This document shows, in pieces, positions 24,199 through 32,159 of a DNA stretch of 47,950 nucleotides. The position numbers were made by a program, and so were the translations under genes. The DNA lies in assembly GCA_021808105.1 (NCBI GenBank), contig JAKBCC010000009.1:1-47950 (forward strand), read 5' to 3'. The notes under the pieces are model-generated. The model had not been told where the DNA came from. It saw only the letters and a program-made list of their open reading frames with translations, and made no database searches. Within the stretch, counting starts at the first letter, position 1. Each line of letters opens with the position of its first letter. The DNA is from Planctomycetota bacterium. Its GTDB lineage: Bacteria; Planctomycetota; Phycisphaerae; WQYP01.

Positions 24199-25710
24199 AT
24201 GGATCGCAAACATATTATCACCAGTTTAAGTGTACTGGCGGCCATCGGGGCGGCTGGTGGAATTAACGCGGCCTACGCATCAAGCGTACCGGCGAACACA
24301 TCAATTAATATTCCGGACGGCAATTTTTCGCTGATTTATGGTCCGGCTTATGCCACCAGCACATCAGCCGGAAGTTATGGCGTTGCCACCGGCGTGCCTG
24401 CCGGTGCGTACGGGCTGCCGGGTACTGCCGGTCCGCAAAGCGGTACGGATTCTTCCGGGGCTGCCGTCACCGACAACTCCGGCCTTGGATTAACAACAGT
24501 ATACGTCTATAACAACGGCAATGTTCCCGCGACCATGAGCTATACCAAGGGGGCCGGAAGCTACACCGTTAATACATTTAATAATGTATACGTTCCTGAC
24601 TGGACCGGTAACGGCGGGGCTTTAGGTGCGGGTAGCTACGCGCCGATCTACACCAATGGCGGGCAATTTGGGCAAGTGCTTTCCACGGCCGTTATGCCCA
24701 ATACCACGTATGTGCTCACCGCCTATGATCATAATACGAATAATGGCAGCCAGCCGCCGCTGGTTACTCTCACCGCCGGCAGCAGTTCTTCCTACAGCGC
24801 CAACGCGGCGCTTTCCGGTGGAATGTGGTATGGGGCGGCGGGTGCCGCCGGCCAGGCTGGCGCACCGGTCTCGGAAGTTGTCACCACTGGATCAAATGTC
24901 TCCGGTAATCTCGGCGTTATTCTGGGAAGTCCCGGCCTGCAAAATGTTTTCACCAATGTTACGCTCACAGCCAATCCGACCACCTTGCCGACCGGAACTT
25001 CCTACATTCAGCCGATGTATGTCAACAACGGAATAGCCATCAGCAATGCCGGTCCCTTTGCGCCGACTCCCGGTGTCAATGATCAATCCAATTTGTCTCC
25101 GACTGGAACGACCGGTGCAACTTCGCCGGGCTATCCAACGGCGGCCAATACAACCATTAATTACTACACAAACAACGCGGCTGCGCCGGGGCAAACATTT
25201 TCCACTGGAAGCAATGCCGGTGGTTACAAACTCAACGCTATTACCGTGCAGTTGGCGGATGCCGGAAGTGGAACATTCAATGACGGCAATTCCATTAGTG
25301 TCGAGATCGCCGCAGTGAACGCGTCCAAAGGCACGTATCAGCTTCTGGAGGTTACCAATGGAACAATTGCCACCGGCACGGGCATTGGTCAAGGTAATTA
25401 CATTACGTTTACTTTGAATTCACCGCTGACGTTAGCCGCTGGATCTACTTATGGATTCGCGGTGTCAGGTGCCTCCGGATACGCCGGATTGACCGGTGAT
25501 ACCGCCGCCACTGATTACACCGGTGGACAACTGGCTGAATTCCAGCCCGGCACTTCGTTCGGCGGTACCTTGATTACCAGTTCTGCTGTGCCGCAATCGG
25601 TATTCGATGTTTCACTCACACCGCTGGCCGCTGTACCGGAACCCGCCACGTTGGCTCTTCTGGGCCTGGGCGGTTTGGCTCTGCTGGGGCTTAAACGGCG
25701 TAACGCCTGA
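24199..25710 (+). CDS. PEP-CTERM exported protein
   Basis: A 503-residue secreted protein. It has a signal peptide at residues 1-28 ending around NAAYASS and a long low-complexity Gly/Ala/Ser/Thr/Asn body rich in beta-forming segments. The C-terminal sorting tail is VPEPATLALLGLGGLALLGL followed by KRRNA. PEP-CTERM tails direct transfer by exosortase and anchoring at the surface or in extracellular matrix. The start has a strong AAAGGAG RBS. No enzymatic motif is visible. The body is unusually poor in Cys and charged residues, as in matrix proteins. A classic terminator follows. Confidence 0.93.
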   Translation: MDRKHIITSLSVLAAIGAAGGINAAYASSVPANTSINIPDGNFSLIYGPAYATSTSAGSYGVATGVPAGAYGLPGTAGPQSGTDSSGAAVTDNSGLGLTTVYVYNNGNVPATMSYTKGAGSYTVNTFNNVYVPDWTGNGGALGAGSYAPIYTNGGQFGQVLSTAVMPNTTYVLTAYDHNTNNGSQPPLVTLTAGSSSSYSANAALSGGMWYGAAGAAGQAGAPVSEVVTTGSNVSGNLGVILGSPGLQNVFTNVTLTANPTTLPTGTSYIQPMYVNNGIAISNAGPFAPTPGVNDQSNLSPTGTTGATSPGYPTAANTTINYYTNNAAAPGQTFSTGSNAGGYKLNAITVQLADAGSGTFNDGNSISVEIAAVNASKGTYQLLEVTNGTIATGTGIGQGNYITFTLNSPLTLAAGSTYGFAVSGASGYAGLTGDTAATDYTGGQLAEFQPGTSFGGTLITSSAVPQSVFDVSLTPLAAVPEPATLALLGLGGLALLGLKRRNA

Positions 25711-25746
25711 TGTCCCCATCAGGTGGGACTGTTGATGCTTGTAATT

Positions 25747-25783
25747 GCGGCTCGTGTTGGCTACCAACACGAGCCGCTTTTTT
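25747..25783 (+). terminator. Rho-independent terminator after the PEP-CTERM gene
   Basis: A perfect 14-bp stem, GCGGCTCGTGTTGG paired with CCAACACGAGCCGC, closes a 3-base loop and is followed by TTTTTT. It begins 37 bases after the stop codon. Confidence 0.95.
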
Positions 25784-25880
25784 GCGCGCTGCTGGCTGGG
25801 ATGATGACCGCATCGTTCGGTGATGCTGTCGCCATGAAAGCGGAACTGATCCCCATTTTTAAGAAAAAACTTTTGCACCG

Positions 25881-25898
25881 TGTCGGCATGGGCCGACA
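25881..25898 (-). terminator. Weak terminator-like hairpin for the convergent sugar operon
   Basis: TGTCGGC-atgg-GCCGACA is a 7-bp stem 98 bases past the isomerase stop. On the minus strand a T-run (GTTTTTT) follows only after about 9 bases, so it is an imperfect terminator. The rest of 25784-25995 has no credible gene. Confidence 0.35.
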
Positions 25899-25995
25899 GG
25901 CCGCATGTCATCACAATCAGTCAGGCGTACACGTTGGCTATTTTCATTATAAAATTTCTGATGGGATGGAGAAATGATTTAACGCATCGCTTTAT

Positions 25996-27843
25996 TCAGC
26001 CGCCGGAAAATTCTACTTTGGTCAGACGCTTGGGTACCTGATCCAGGAGACTTTTTGTCGCGTGGCCAATATCAGCCAGAACTGGTCGCACGAAAGCTTT
26101 GATCGTGGCGTATGTTTGATCTCCGTCGGGGGTAAGCGGACGAATGGTATACGCACCCACCGCAGCCGGTACAATAAATGTCTCGGCATAGTGGATAACC
26201 AACGGGTCAAAAGCTCCGGTGGGGCTTTCCACCGTGACGGCATCTCCCTGAACCAGATTCAAGACATTTACGCCGCCGCCGGTGTGATGCGTAACCTCAC
26301 GTGTGAACCAGTGGCGGCGGGTTTCAATGAACTCCATTTCATGCAGGCCGGTTCGTTCTTCGCGCCAGCCCGGCCCGGAACCCAGTGGCGTCACATGGTT
26401 GATCAAATGTCGCTGCGTCCATTCACGCCTGCGATCCCATTGCAGATTGGCCAGGCCATGGTCCAAATGGACCGGACGCGGTGCGCCGTCCAGGCCCTTG
26501 CGACTCCAATCCCAGAGCTTAAATGTAAATATGTACGGGGTGGCGCTGATTTCCAGAACCAGTCCGCCTGCCCCGGAACAATGGCACGTTCCGGCAGGAA
26601 TCAGAAAGTGGTCATGGCGTTGCGCGGGCCAGCGATTGGCATACCGATCCGTTGGAAACGCCGCGGTGCCTTGTTGCGCTTTATAAAGATCGGTCGCCAT
26701 ATCTGCGGCGTTCACACCGTTGCGCAGCCCCAGATAAACGCAGGCGTCCGGAGCGGCATCCAGCATGTAATAGCTTTCATCCTGGGTGTAGTGCATTCCA
26801 AAGTGCTCCTGGATGTAGCCGGTTAAGGGATGCACCTGAAAGCTCAAATTTCCGCCGCCCATGGTATCCAACAAGTCAAAACGGATAGGAAATTCCGGGC
26901 CGAAGCGGGCGTATACGCTCTCGCCCAGCAATTCACGGGGTTGGCGATAGACCACATTAATCGCAGGAAGTTCTGTAAGGATAGCGCCGAATTGCAGGTT
27001 AAGAGAGTTTTCTTCCGGCACGCAGTCAAAGCCCCAGCCGTAGTTAGGTTCACCACGATCCAGGTTAAATTTGTCTTTCATCCATTGGCCGCCCCACGGC
27101 GCAGGATCAAAAAACGGTACGACCCGGAAAGGCCGTTGCGCTACCTGGCCCAGTGCCATGCGAAGCGCATCCCCGCTTACAAGCTTAGGCGCATGGGGCG
27201 TATTGGTGTCCAGAAAAAAATCGACGGAATCAAACACGCGGAATTTGTGTCGATCGCAGACACGCCAGTCCACAAAATAGCCCTGCTTATACTGCGCCGC
27301 CCACGTTTGCCCAATGTTGTTGCAGCCCAGATTACTGATGGCCTGCTGACGGAAACGCCGCTGAATTTCCCGGCGTGCGAGGTCCGCGTAAATGAGAATG
27401 TCCGGTGACGCAGCAACCAATGCTGCGCCCGGCCCGTAAATGAGTACCGTCCGATATTGCCCGGACCTGACCTGATTTTGCGCCGCCCGAAGTTTTTCAG
27501 TATCGAAATAATCCTGCATTTCCAGATAGGTCATGCGGCCGAAAACCGGATCGTTACCAAGAAACGGCTCTATCATGGACGCTATTTCGGAAGCAGATTT
27601 CATCAGAGAATTGGTATGGATCACACTGTCGGGCTTAATGGCCGCACGCACCTGCGTCAGCACTTCTTCGTCCAGAACTCCGATATAGCAATCCACGGTA
27701 ATAAGGACGGAAGCGCGGGATTTTTCTTGCAGGACATCACGCAGATGTTGACCAACAGAATTCCATCCGGCCCGGGCGCACTTGTCACCACAGGTTACGT
27801 TGATAACCGGCTGCTTGTTGTAATGACCGACAGGGTCCATCAT
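25996..27843 (-). CDS. Long-form class I mannose-6-phosphate isomerase-like protein
   Basis: A 615-residue protein in two parts. Residues about 250-615 form a cupin-type class I phosphomannose isomerase. Its metal-site block is GGGNLSFQVHPLTGY (H338) followed by QDESYYML (E356), with the second cupin-strand segment DHFLIPAGTCHCSG. The enzyme interconverts mannose-6-phosphate and fructose-6-phosphate. The N-terminal 240 residues (SVLITVDCYIGVLDEE, TVLIYGPGAALV, ILIYADLARREIQRRFR) are an extra alpha/beta domain that normal isomerases of about 320-390 residues lack. I recall similar long forms in Planctomycetes and relatives. The ATG at 27843 overlaps the end of the ROK kinase gene by 4 bases, so kinase and isomerase are coupled. 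Confidence 0.85.
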   Translation of the reverse strand: MMDPVGHYNKQPVINVTCGDKCARAGWNSVGQHLRDVLQEKSRASVLITVDCYIGVLDEEVLTQVRAAIKPDSVIHTNSLMKSASEIASMIEPFLGNDPVFGRMTYLEMQDYFDTEKLRAAQNQVRSGQYRTVLIYGPGAALVAASPDILIYADLARREIQRRFRQQAISNLGCNNIGQTWAAQYKQGYFVDWRVCDRHKFRVFDSVDFFLDTNTPHAPKLVSGDALRMALGQVAQRPFRVVPFFDPAPWGGQWMKDKFNLDRGEPNYGWGFDCVPEENSLNLQFGAILTELPAINVVYRQPRELLGESVYARFGPEFPIRFDLLDTMGGGNLSFQVHPLTGYIQEHFGMHYTQDESYYMLDAAPDACVYLGLRNGVNAADMATDLYKAQQGTAAFPTDRYANRWPAQRHDHFLIPAGTCHCSGAGGLVLEISATPYIFTFKLWDWSRKGLDGAPRPVHLDHGLANLQWDRRREWTQRHLINHVTPLGSGPGWREERTGLHEMEFIETRRHWFTREVTHHTGGGVNVLNLVQGDAVTVESPTGAFDPLVIHYAETFIVPAAVGAYTIRPLTPDGDQTYATIKAFVRPVLADIGHATKSLLDQVPKRLTKVEFSGG

Positions 27844-28796
27844 CGGCTCCGTTTAGCATCTTTTGCGGCCAGATAAGCAATGCCCCTGATTCCCGCCTCG
27901 TTCCCCAGAGCCGCGGGTCGAATAGGTACATTCCATTTTGCCCAGCAGTGGGCACGAATAAATTTCTGCATAAAAGGCACAATCACATCGGCGCTTCGCG
28001 CAATCTTGCCGCCAATGACCAGCAATTCGGGGTCGTAATTATGTATCAATGTCGTGGCTGTGATGGCCCATGTCTTAAGCGCATGTGCTCTAAGCTGCCG
28101 GGCCAGAAAATCCCCTTTTCTTGCCAGACGAAATACCGCCTCATAGGTAACGCTTGCTTCCGCGGCCAGGGCGCTCTGGGAAAATAAAGGGGAATCCGCC
28201 GCTTGCGCGGGCAGCACCCATGACGAGGCCTGCGTTTCAACGCATCCAATATTCCCACATCCGCACCGGCCGCCGCCCGCATCGATGGTGTTATGGCCGC
28301 CGGCGTTTCCCGCTAATCCATGGGTGCCGGTGAGATGCCTGCCCCGCAGGACGATCGCGGTTCCCACTCCGGTGCCCAGGGTTATCATCCCCACATTTTT
28401 AGCCCTTCTCGCCACACCGTATTTTATTTCCCCGGCCAGCGCCGCATGGGCGTCGTTGCACCAGTAGGCTGGTTTGCGGAATTTGTTATCGATCCATGCG
28501 GCAAACTTCAATGTCGGAGCGTCGGGAAACTTGCCGCCGGGCACCGCCCAGATTTTTCCGGATTCCGGTGCCACAATCGCCGGAAGCGCAATGCCAATTG
28601 CGGTAATGTCGGATTCCGCAATAGCTGTTTGTTGACAGAGTTCCTGCCAAATGGGTGCGATGCGATTCATGGCGTGGCGCAGGCCATCGCCGGGGAGGGC
28701 GGCGATTTCGCGCGTCAGCAGAATCCTGCCGCGATCCACAATCGCCAGTTTGATAGCCGTACCTCCGATATCCGCCGCCCATACTGCCATAAGCAT
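27840..28796 (-). CDS. ROK family sugar kinase
   Basis: A 318-residue hexokinase-fold kinase. The ATP-binding phosphate-1 motif is VWAADIGGTAIKLAIVD (residues 5-21), the catalytic Asp region WCNDAHAAL (Asp115) and phosphate-2 TLGTGVGTAIVL. The ROK zinc site is H168 with CGCGNIGC (C178, C180, C185) and E187. It phosphorylates glucose, fructose, mannose or a related sugar; pairing with a mannose-6-phosphate isomerase favours mannose or fructose. No DNA-binding domain is present, so it is a kinase and not a ROK repressor. It is divergent from the XylR-type regulator, 91 bases away. Confidence 0.93.
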   Translation of the reverse strand: MLMAVWAADIGGTAIKLAIVDRGRILLTREIAALPGDGLRHAMNRIAPIWQELCQQTAIAESDITAIGIALPAIVAPESGKIWAVPGGKFPDAPTLKFAAWIDNKFRKPAYWCNDAHAALAGEIKYGVARRAKNVGMITLGTGVGTAIVLRGRHLTGTHGLAGNAGGHNTIDAGGGRCGCGNIGCVETQASSWVLPAQAADSPLFSQSALAAEASVTYEAVFRLARKGDFLARQLRAHALKTWAITATTLIHNYDPELLVIGGKIARSADVIVPFMQKFIRAHCWAKWNVPIRPAALGNEAGIRGIAYLAAKDAKRSR

Positions 28797-28887
28797 GAAA
28801 TCCTTGCCTTGAATCTAACGTGCACAATACAAGAAAGCGGTACGGTAATCTATAGCTTTTTCGCCATCATCATGTATCATTATCGCT

Positions 28888-30063
28888 ATGAATGCCGGTT
28901 CGACATCGTTTTCCGCAGCTTTACGCAAGCCCTCCGGCGGTGCCATGCGGCCTAAGCATGTATTATTGGCCCTTTGGTGGTGGGACGAGCGGCTATTGCG
29001 GGGCATAGCGCGGCATGGGGCTGGCCACGGGTGGATATTGGACACGCGCGTGCGCTTTGCCAATCGTTTGCCCATTCGGCGTAACTATGACGGCGTCATC
29101 GTATTCAGCGGGCGTGACGCCACCTTGCAACGCATGGCCCGGGCGATCCATTGCCCCATTGTAAATCTTGACCAGCACCGGCCTGTGCCCGGTGCCTGCA
29201 CGGTCTGCTGCGATGATGCGGCTGTGGGGCAGGCAGCAGGTGAGCATTTGCTGGCCTGCGGGCTGGAGCGCATCGCATTTGTTCAAATGCGCTCCCGCCG
29301 CAGTAAATCCGAGCGGGCGAGGTTTGCGGGCCTGTGCCGGGCAGCTCTGGCTGCGGGAATTCATGCCAAAGCCGTGGCTATTAAGGACTTGAAACGTAAA
29401 CTCGCCAATACGGCGGTGCCCATGGGCCTGATGGCAGGTAATGATGAGGCGGCCGTGGAAGCAATTGGAATGTGTCTGGAAGCAGGTTTAACCGTGCCGG
29501 ATGATGTTGCGGTTGTTGGCGTTGACAATTTTCCGACCGTCTGTCTGCATGCTCCGGTGCAGTTATCCAGTATTGACCTGAACCTGGAGCACTGGGGACA
29601 GCGGGCGGCCGAAACACTGGATTCCATGATGTCCGGCATAAAACCATCAATCGGTAATCAGGTGATTTCCAACGCCGGCGTCATGGCCCGCGCTTCCACC
29701 GATGTCGCTCACCGCCTGGACCCGCGGTTGGCCAAGGCTGTGCGTTATATCCGTGATAACTTCCACCGGCCCCTGAAAATTTCTGAGCTGGTGCGGCATG
29801 TCGGACTTTCGCGTCAGTCGCTGCAAAATTATTTTCAAATGCAACTTCATCGTTCCATGCACCAGCATCTTTCTACGGTGCGAATCGCACATGCCACGCA
29901 GCTCATGCGCCGGGGGGATGAAGGGCTGGCCCGTATTGCTCAGGCCAGTGGATTCCGGGATTATCAACACTTTCACCGCGTTTTCCGTAAACTCACCGGT
30001 TCGACTCCTTCCGCATGGCGCCAGCGCGGAGTGGCTGCGACTGAGCCTGAAGATGATAAGTAG
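28888..30063 (+). CDS. XylR-type regulator divergent from the ROK kinase operon
   Basis: A 391-residue regulator with an N-terminal LacI/PBP1 sugar-sensing domain (VLLALWWWDERLLRGIARHGAG, YDGVIVFSGRD, MGLMAGNDEAAVEAIG, VPDDVAVVGVDNF) and a C-terminal AraC double HTH (LKISELVRHVGLSRQSLQNYF, IAQASGFRDYQHFHRVFRKLTG). It probably senses the sugar handled by the adjacent kinase and isomerase. The start is uncertain: the ATG at 28888 has no RBS, while an internal ATG at 28945 (MRPKHVLL) follows GGCGGTG and begins exactly at the domain. It is paralogous in layout, not closely in sequence, to the regulator at 21403-22557. Confidence 0.9.
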   Translation: MNAGSTSFSAALRKPSGGAMRPKHVLLALWWWDERLLRGIARHGAGHGWILDTRVRFANRLPIRRNYDGVIVFSGRDATLQRMARAIHCPIVNLDQHRPVPGACTVCCDDAAVGQAAGEHLLACGLERIAFVQMRSRRSKSERARFAGLCRAALAAGIHAKAVAIKDLKRKLANTAVPMGLMAGNDEAAVEAIGMCLEAGLTVPDDVAVVGVDNFPTVCLHAPVQLSSIDLNLEHWGQRAAETLDSMMSGIKPSIGNQVISNAGVMARASTDVAHRLDPRLAKAVRYIRDNFHRPLKISELVRHVGLSRQSLQNYFQMQLHRSMHQHLSTVRIAHATQLMRRGDEGLARIAQASGFRDYQHFHRVFRKLTGSTPSAWRQRGVAATEPEDDK

Positions 30064-30195
30064 AATCACCAAATTCCAAGCGGTGTAGACCTCTAATTAA
30101 ACTATAAACCATAACACCCCCGCCACGCTTTTCCGAGAATTCTGACTATTCAAATAGTGCGCGCCTAGAATTCTTCTGCCATGCTGATGGAAGTC

Positions 30196-30210
30196 TTGGA
30201 ACGGTTCCAA
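30196..30210. promoter_or_regulatory. Palindromic operator candidate before the HtrA-like gene
   Basis: TTGGAAC-g-GTTCCAA is a perfect 15-bp palindrome 36 bases upstream of the ATG at 30246. This is the size and symmetry of a LacI-, Xre- or heat-repressor-type site. The regulator is not known. Confidence 0.45.
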
Positions 30211-30245
30211 ACTTTTTCGGCAACGGTTTGATAACGAGGTGCGCG

Positions 30246-31316
30246 ATGGCACAACTGCATTTTTATTCCTCCGACGCCCAAAACCCGGTGGGTTCGGCGG
30301 AAGGCTTCGCTGATTTATCCATGTCGTCTTCGCCGCCGGGGCCGCCTGATCTTGGCCAATCGGATGATTCCGATCTGCTGGATGCATATTCCCGGGCTGT
30401 TGCCGGCGCGGTTAAGGCCGTGGCCCCCTGCGTTGTAAATATTGAGGTATTCCATGGGGTGGATTCCACATCCCGCGCGCCGGAACGTCGCACGGGAAGC
30501 GGATCGGGGTTTATTTTCACTCCTGATGGATTTTTGCTTACCAACAGCCATGTGGTTCATGGCGCGGCGCGAATTGCTGTGACCACCGCCGATGGGCGGC
30601 GCATGAGAGCCTTTCTCATCGGTGATGATCCGCATACGGATCTGGCGGTGGTGCGCATAGATGGTGATAATTTCCCGGCGGTGCAATTCGGTAATTCTTC
30701 GCAACTGAAGGTCGGGCAGGTCGCGATCGCCATTGGTAGTCCCCTGGGGTTTCAGGCTTCGGTGACCGCAGGCGTGGTTAGCGCGCTGGCACGGAGCTTC
30801 CGCAGTGGATCAGGACGGTTAATTGATGGTGTGATTCAGACGGATGCTGCTCTAAACCCCGGCAACTCCGGCGGTCCGCTGGTGGCGTCTAACGGCAAAG
30901 TAATCGGCGTCAATACCGCCGTCATTCTGCCCGCGCAGGGAATTTGTTTTGCAATTTCCTCCAATACCGCGGAATTCGTCGCCTCGCGCCTCATTCGCGA
31001 TGGCAGGGTTCGTCGCAGTTACATTGGCGTATCCGGCCAGGATGTGCCAATCCCCCGGCGAATTGTTCAATTTTATAAGTTGGATGCGTCCAGCGGCGTG
31101 GGTGTTGCGGCCTTGGAGCCGGGCAGTCCTGCTGATCAGGCTGGATTGCAACCGGGTGATATTATTCTGGCGATGGATCGGCAGCGTGTTGCGGGCATTG
31201 ATGATCTGCACCGATTGCTGACCGAGGAACGTATCGGTCAACACACCGGCGTTCGGGTATTGCGGCAACATGACCTCACCGATTTGCTCATTACGCCCGC
31301 AGCCGCACCGCAGTAA
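30246..31316 (+). CDS. HtrA/DegP-like trypsin-fold protease with one PDZ domain, apparently cytoplasmic
   Basis: A 356-residue S1C serine protease. The catalytic triad is intact: H102 in TNSHVVHGA, D132 in DDPHTDLAVVRI, S208 in NPGNSGGPL. A single PDZ domain follows (SYIGVSGQDVPIP, then GVGVAALEPGSPADQAGLQPGDIILAMD). HtrA proteins degrade or refold damaged proteins, usually in the periplasm. Here the N-terminal 55 residues are polar with no signal peptide or membrane helix, so the protein seems to stay inside the cell or the N-terminus is non-standard. The start at 30246 has GAGGTG upstream. It precedes scpB by 107 bases. Confidence 0.92.
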   Translation: MAQLHFYSSDAQNPVGSAEGFADLSMSSSPPGPPDLGQSDDSDLLDAYSRAVAGAVKAVAPCVVNIEVFHGVDSTSRAPERRTGSGSGFIFTPDGFLLTNSHVVHGAARIAVTTADGRRMRAFLIGDDPHTDLAVVRIDGDNFPAVQFGNSSQLKVGQVAIAIGSPLGFQASVTAGVVSALARSFRSGSGRLIDGVIQTDAALNPGNSGGPLVASNGKVIGVNTAVILPAQGICFAISSNTAEFVASRLIRDGRVRRSYIGVSGQDVPIPRRIVQFYKLDASSGVGVAALEPGSPADQAGLQPGDIILAMDRQRVAGIDDLHRLLTEERIGQHTGVRVLRQHDLTDLLITPAAAPQ

Positions 31317-31320
31317 GAGT

Positions 31321-31407
31321 CCGCAGGCATGGCAGGATCCCCGCCAGGGGAATCGCCACAGTTGCCGCGAGGTAAATCGGTCCCGCGCTTTACTCGGCGG
31401 CCTGCGG
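31321..31407 (+). other. Possible three-way-junction RNA fold between the HtrA-like gene and scpB
   Basis: The gap can fold with a closing stem CCGCAGGC (31321-31328) / GCCTGCGG (31400-31407). Inside are a CCCC-gcca-GGGG hairpin with supporting GAT/ATC pairs and a third arm CGAG.TAAA / TTTACTCG. This may be chance in GC-rich DNA, because the third arm overlaps a promoter candidate. Confidence 0.25.
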
Positions 31408-31417
31408 GATGTAGATT
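31389..31417 (+). promoter_or_regulatory. Candidate leaderless promoter of scpB
   Basis: TTTACT and TAGATT are 17 bases apart, and the -10 ends 6 bases before the ATG at 31424. With no Shine-Dalgarno before that ATG, a leaderless transcript is plausible. Confidence 0.35.
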
Positions 31418-31423
31418 CTAGGC

Positions 31424-32152
31424 ATGAATACAGTCATTGAATCAACATCTGCATCGCAGGAACCGCTGGAGCAACCGGTTCAAAGTATGTCTCCACACAC
31501 AAACGAGACCGTTCCCACGGAAGATAACCCGCCGGCTGCTGTCGAAGCGGTAGCGGCCGGAGGCGACGGTGCCCCGGCGGAGCCGCTGCCCGATGATGGT
31601 GTATCGCCCCATGAATCGATCTCTACGGAATCCATGCCATTGCGACAAGTGCTTGAGGCGCTGTTGTTTGCCAGTGATGTGCCTTTATCGGGTGCCAAAA
31701 TCGCCCAGACGCTGGGTTTAGATTCCGCACGGACGATCAAAGCGGGGGTGGAGGAATTAAACGAGCTTTACGGTCAACGCGAAGCGGCGTTCAGAATTGA
31801 AGAGCGGGCCGGCGGGTATCAGATACTGACTTTGCCGCAGTACGCCCAGTACATTCAACGCTTAATGCGCAAACGTGACGAGGGCCGCCTCACGCCTGCC
31901 GCTCTGGAAACGCTGGCCATTATTGCCTACAAGCAGCCGATCCTGCGCGTGGATGTCGAAGCCATCCGCGGGGTGGCTTGTGGCGAGGTGATCCGCACGC
32001 TGATGGAATACAATTTAGTCAAAATTGTGGGCCGGGCGGAAGATGTCGGAAGGCCCATGTTGTATGGCACGTCCAAACATTTTCTGGAAGTGTTTGGGTT
32101 ATCAAGCCTGAAAGATTTACCCAAATCTGATCAACTTAAAGAACCGGTGTGA
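31424..32152 (+). CDS. scpB: ScpB, segregation and condensation protein B
   Basis: A 242-residue kleisin-associated subunit of the SMC-ScpAB condensin. After about 60 disordered, acidic and Pro/Ala-rich residues come the two winged-helix domains: LRQVLEALLFASDVPLS opening the first, and LTPAALETLAIIAYKQPI with VRGVxCGE-like IRGVACGEVIRTL in the second. The end is VGRPMLYGTSKHFLEVFGL. The core is canonical; the N-terminal extension is longer than in Bacillus. No scpA is adjacent. Function in chromosome compaction and segregation is secure by family. Confidence 0.95.
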   Translation: MNTVIESTSASQEPLEQPVQSMSPHTNETVPTEDNPPAAVEAVAAGGDGAPAEPLPDDGVSPHESISTESMPLRQVLEALLFASDVPLSGAKIAQTLGLDSARTIKAGVEELNELYGQREAAFRIEERAGGYQILTLPQYAQYIQRLMRKRDEGRLTPAALETLAIIAYKQPILRVDVEAIRGVACGEVIRTLMEYNLVKIVGRAEDVGRPMLYGTSKHFLEVFGLSSLKDLPKSDQLKEPV

Positions 32153-32159
32153 AATACAT

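Noticed and set aside
25723-25977. 84-codon frame after the PEP-CTERM gene
   Set aside because: It runs across the strong terminator hairpin and has no RBS or recognisable sequence.
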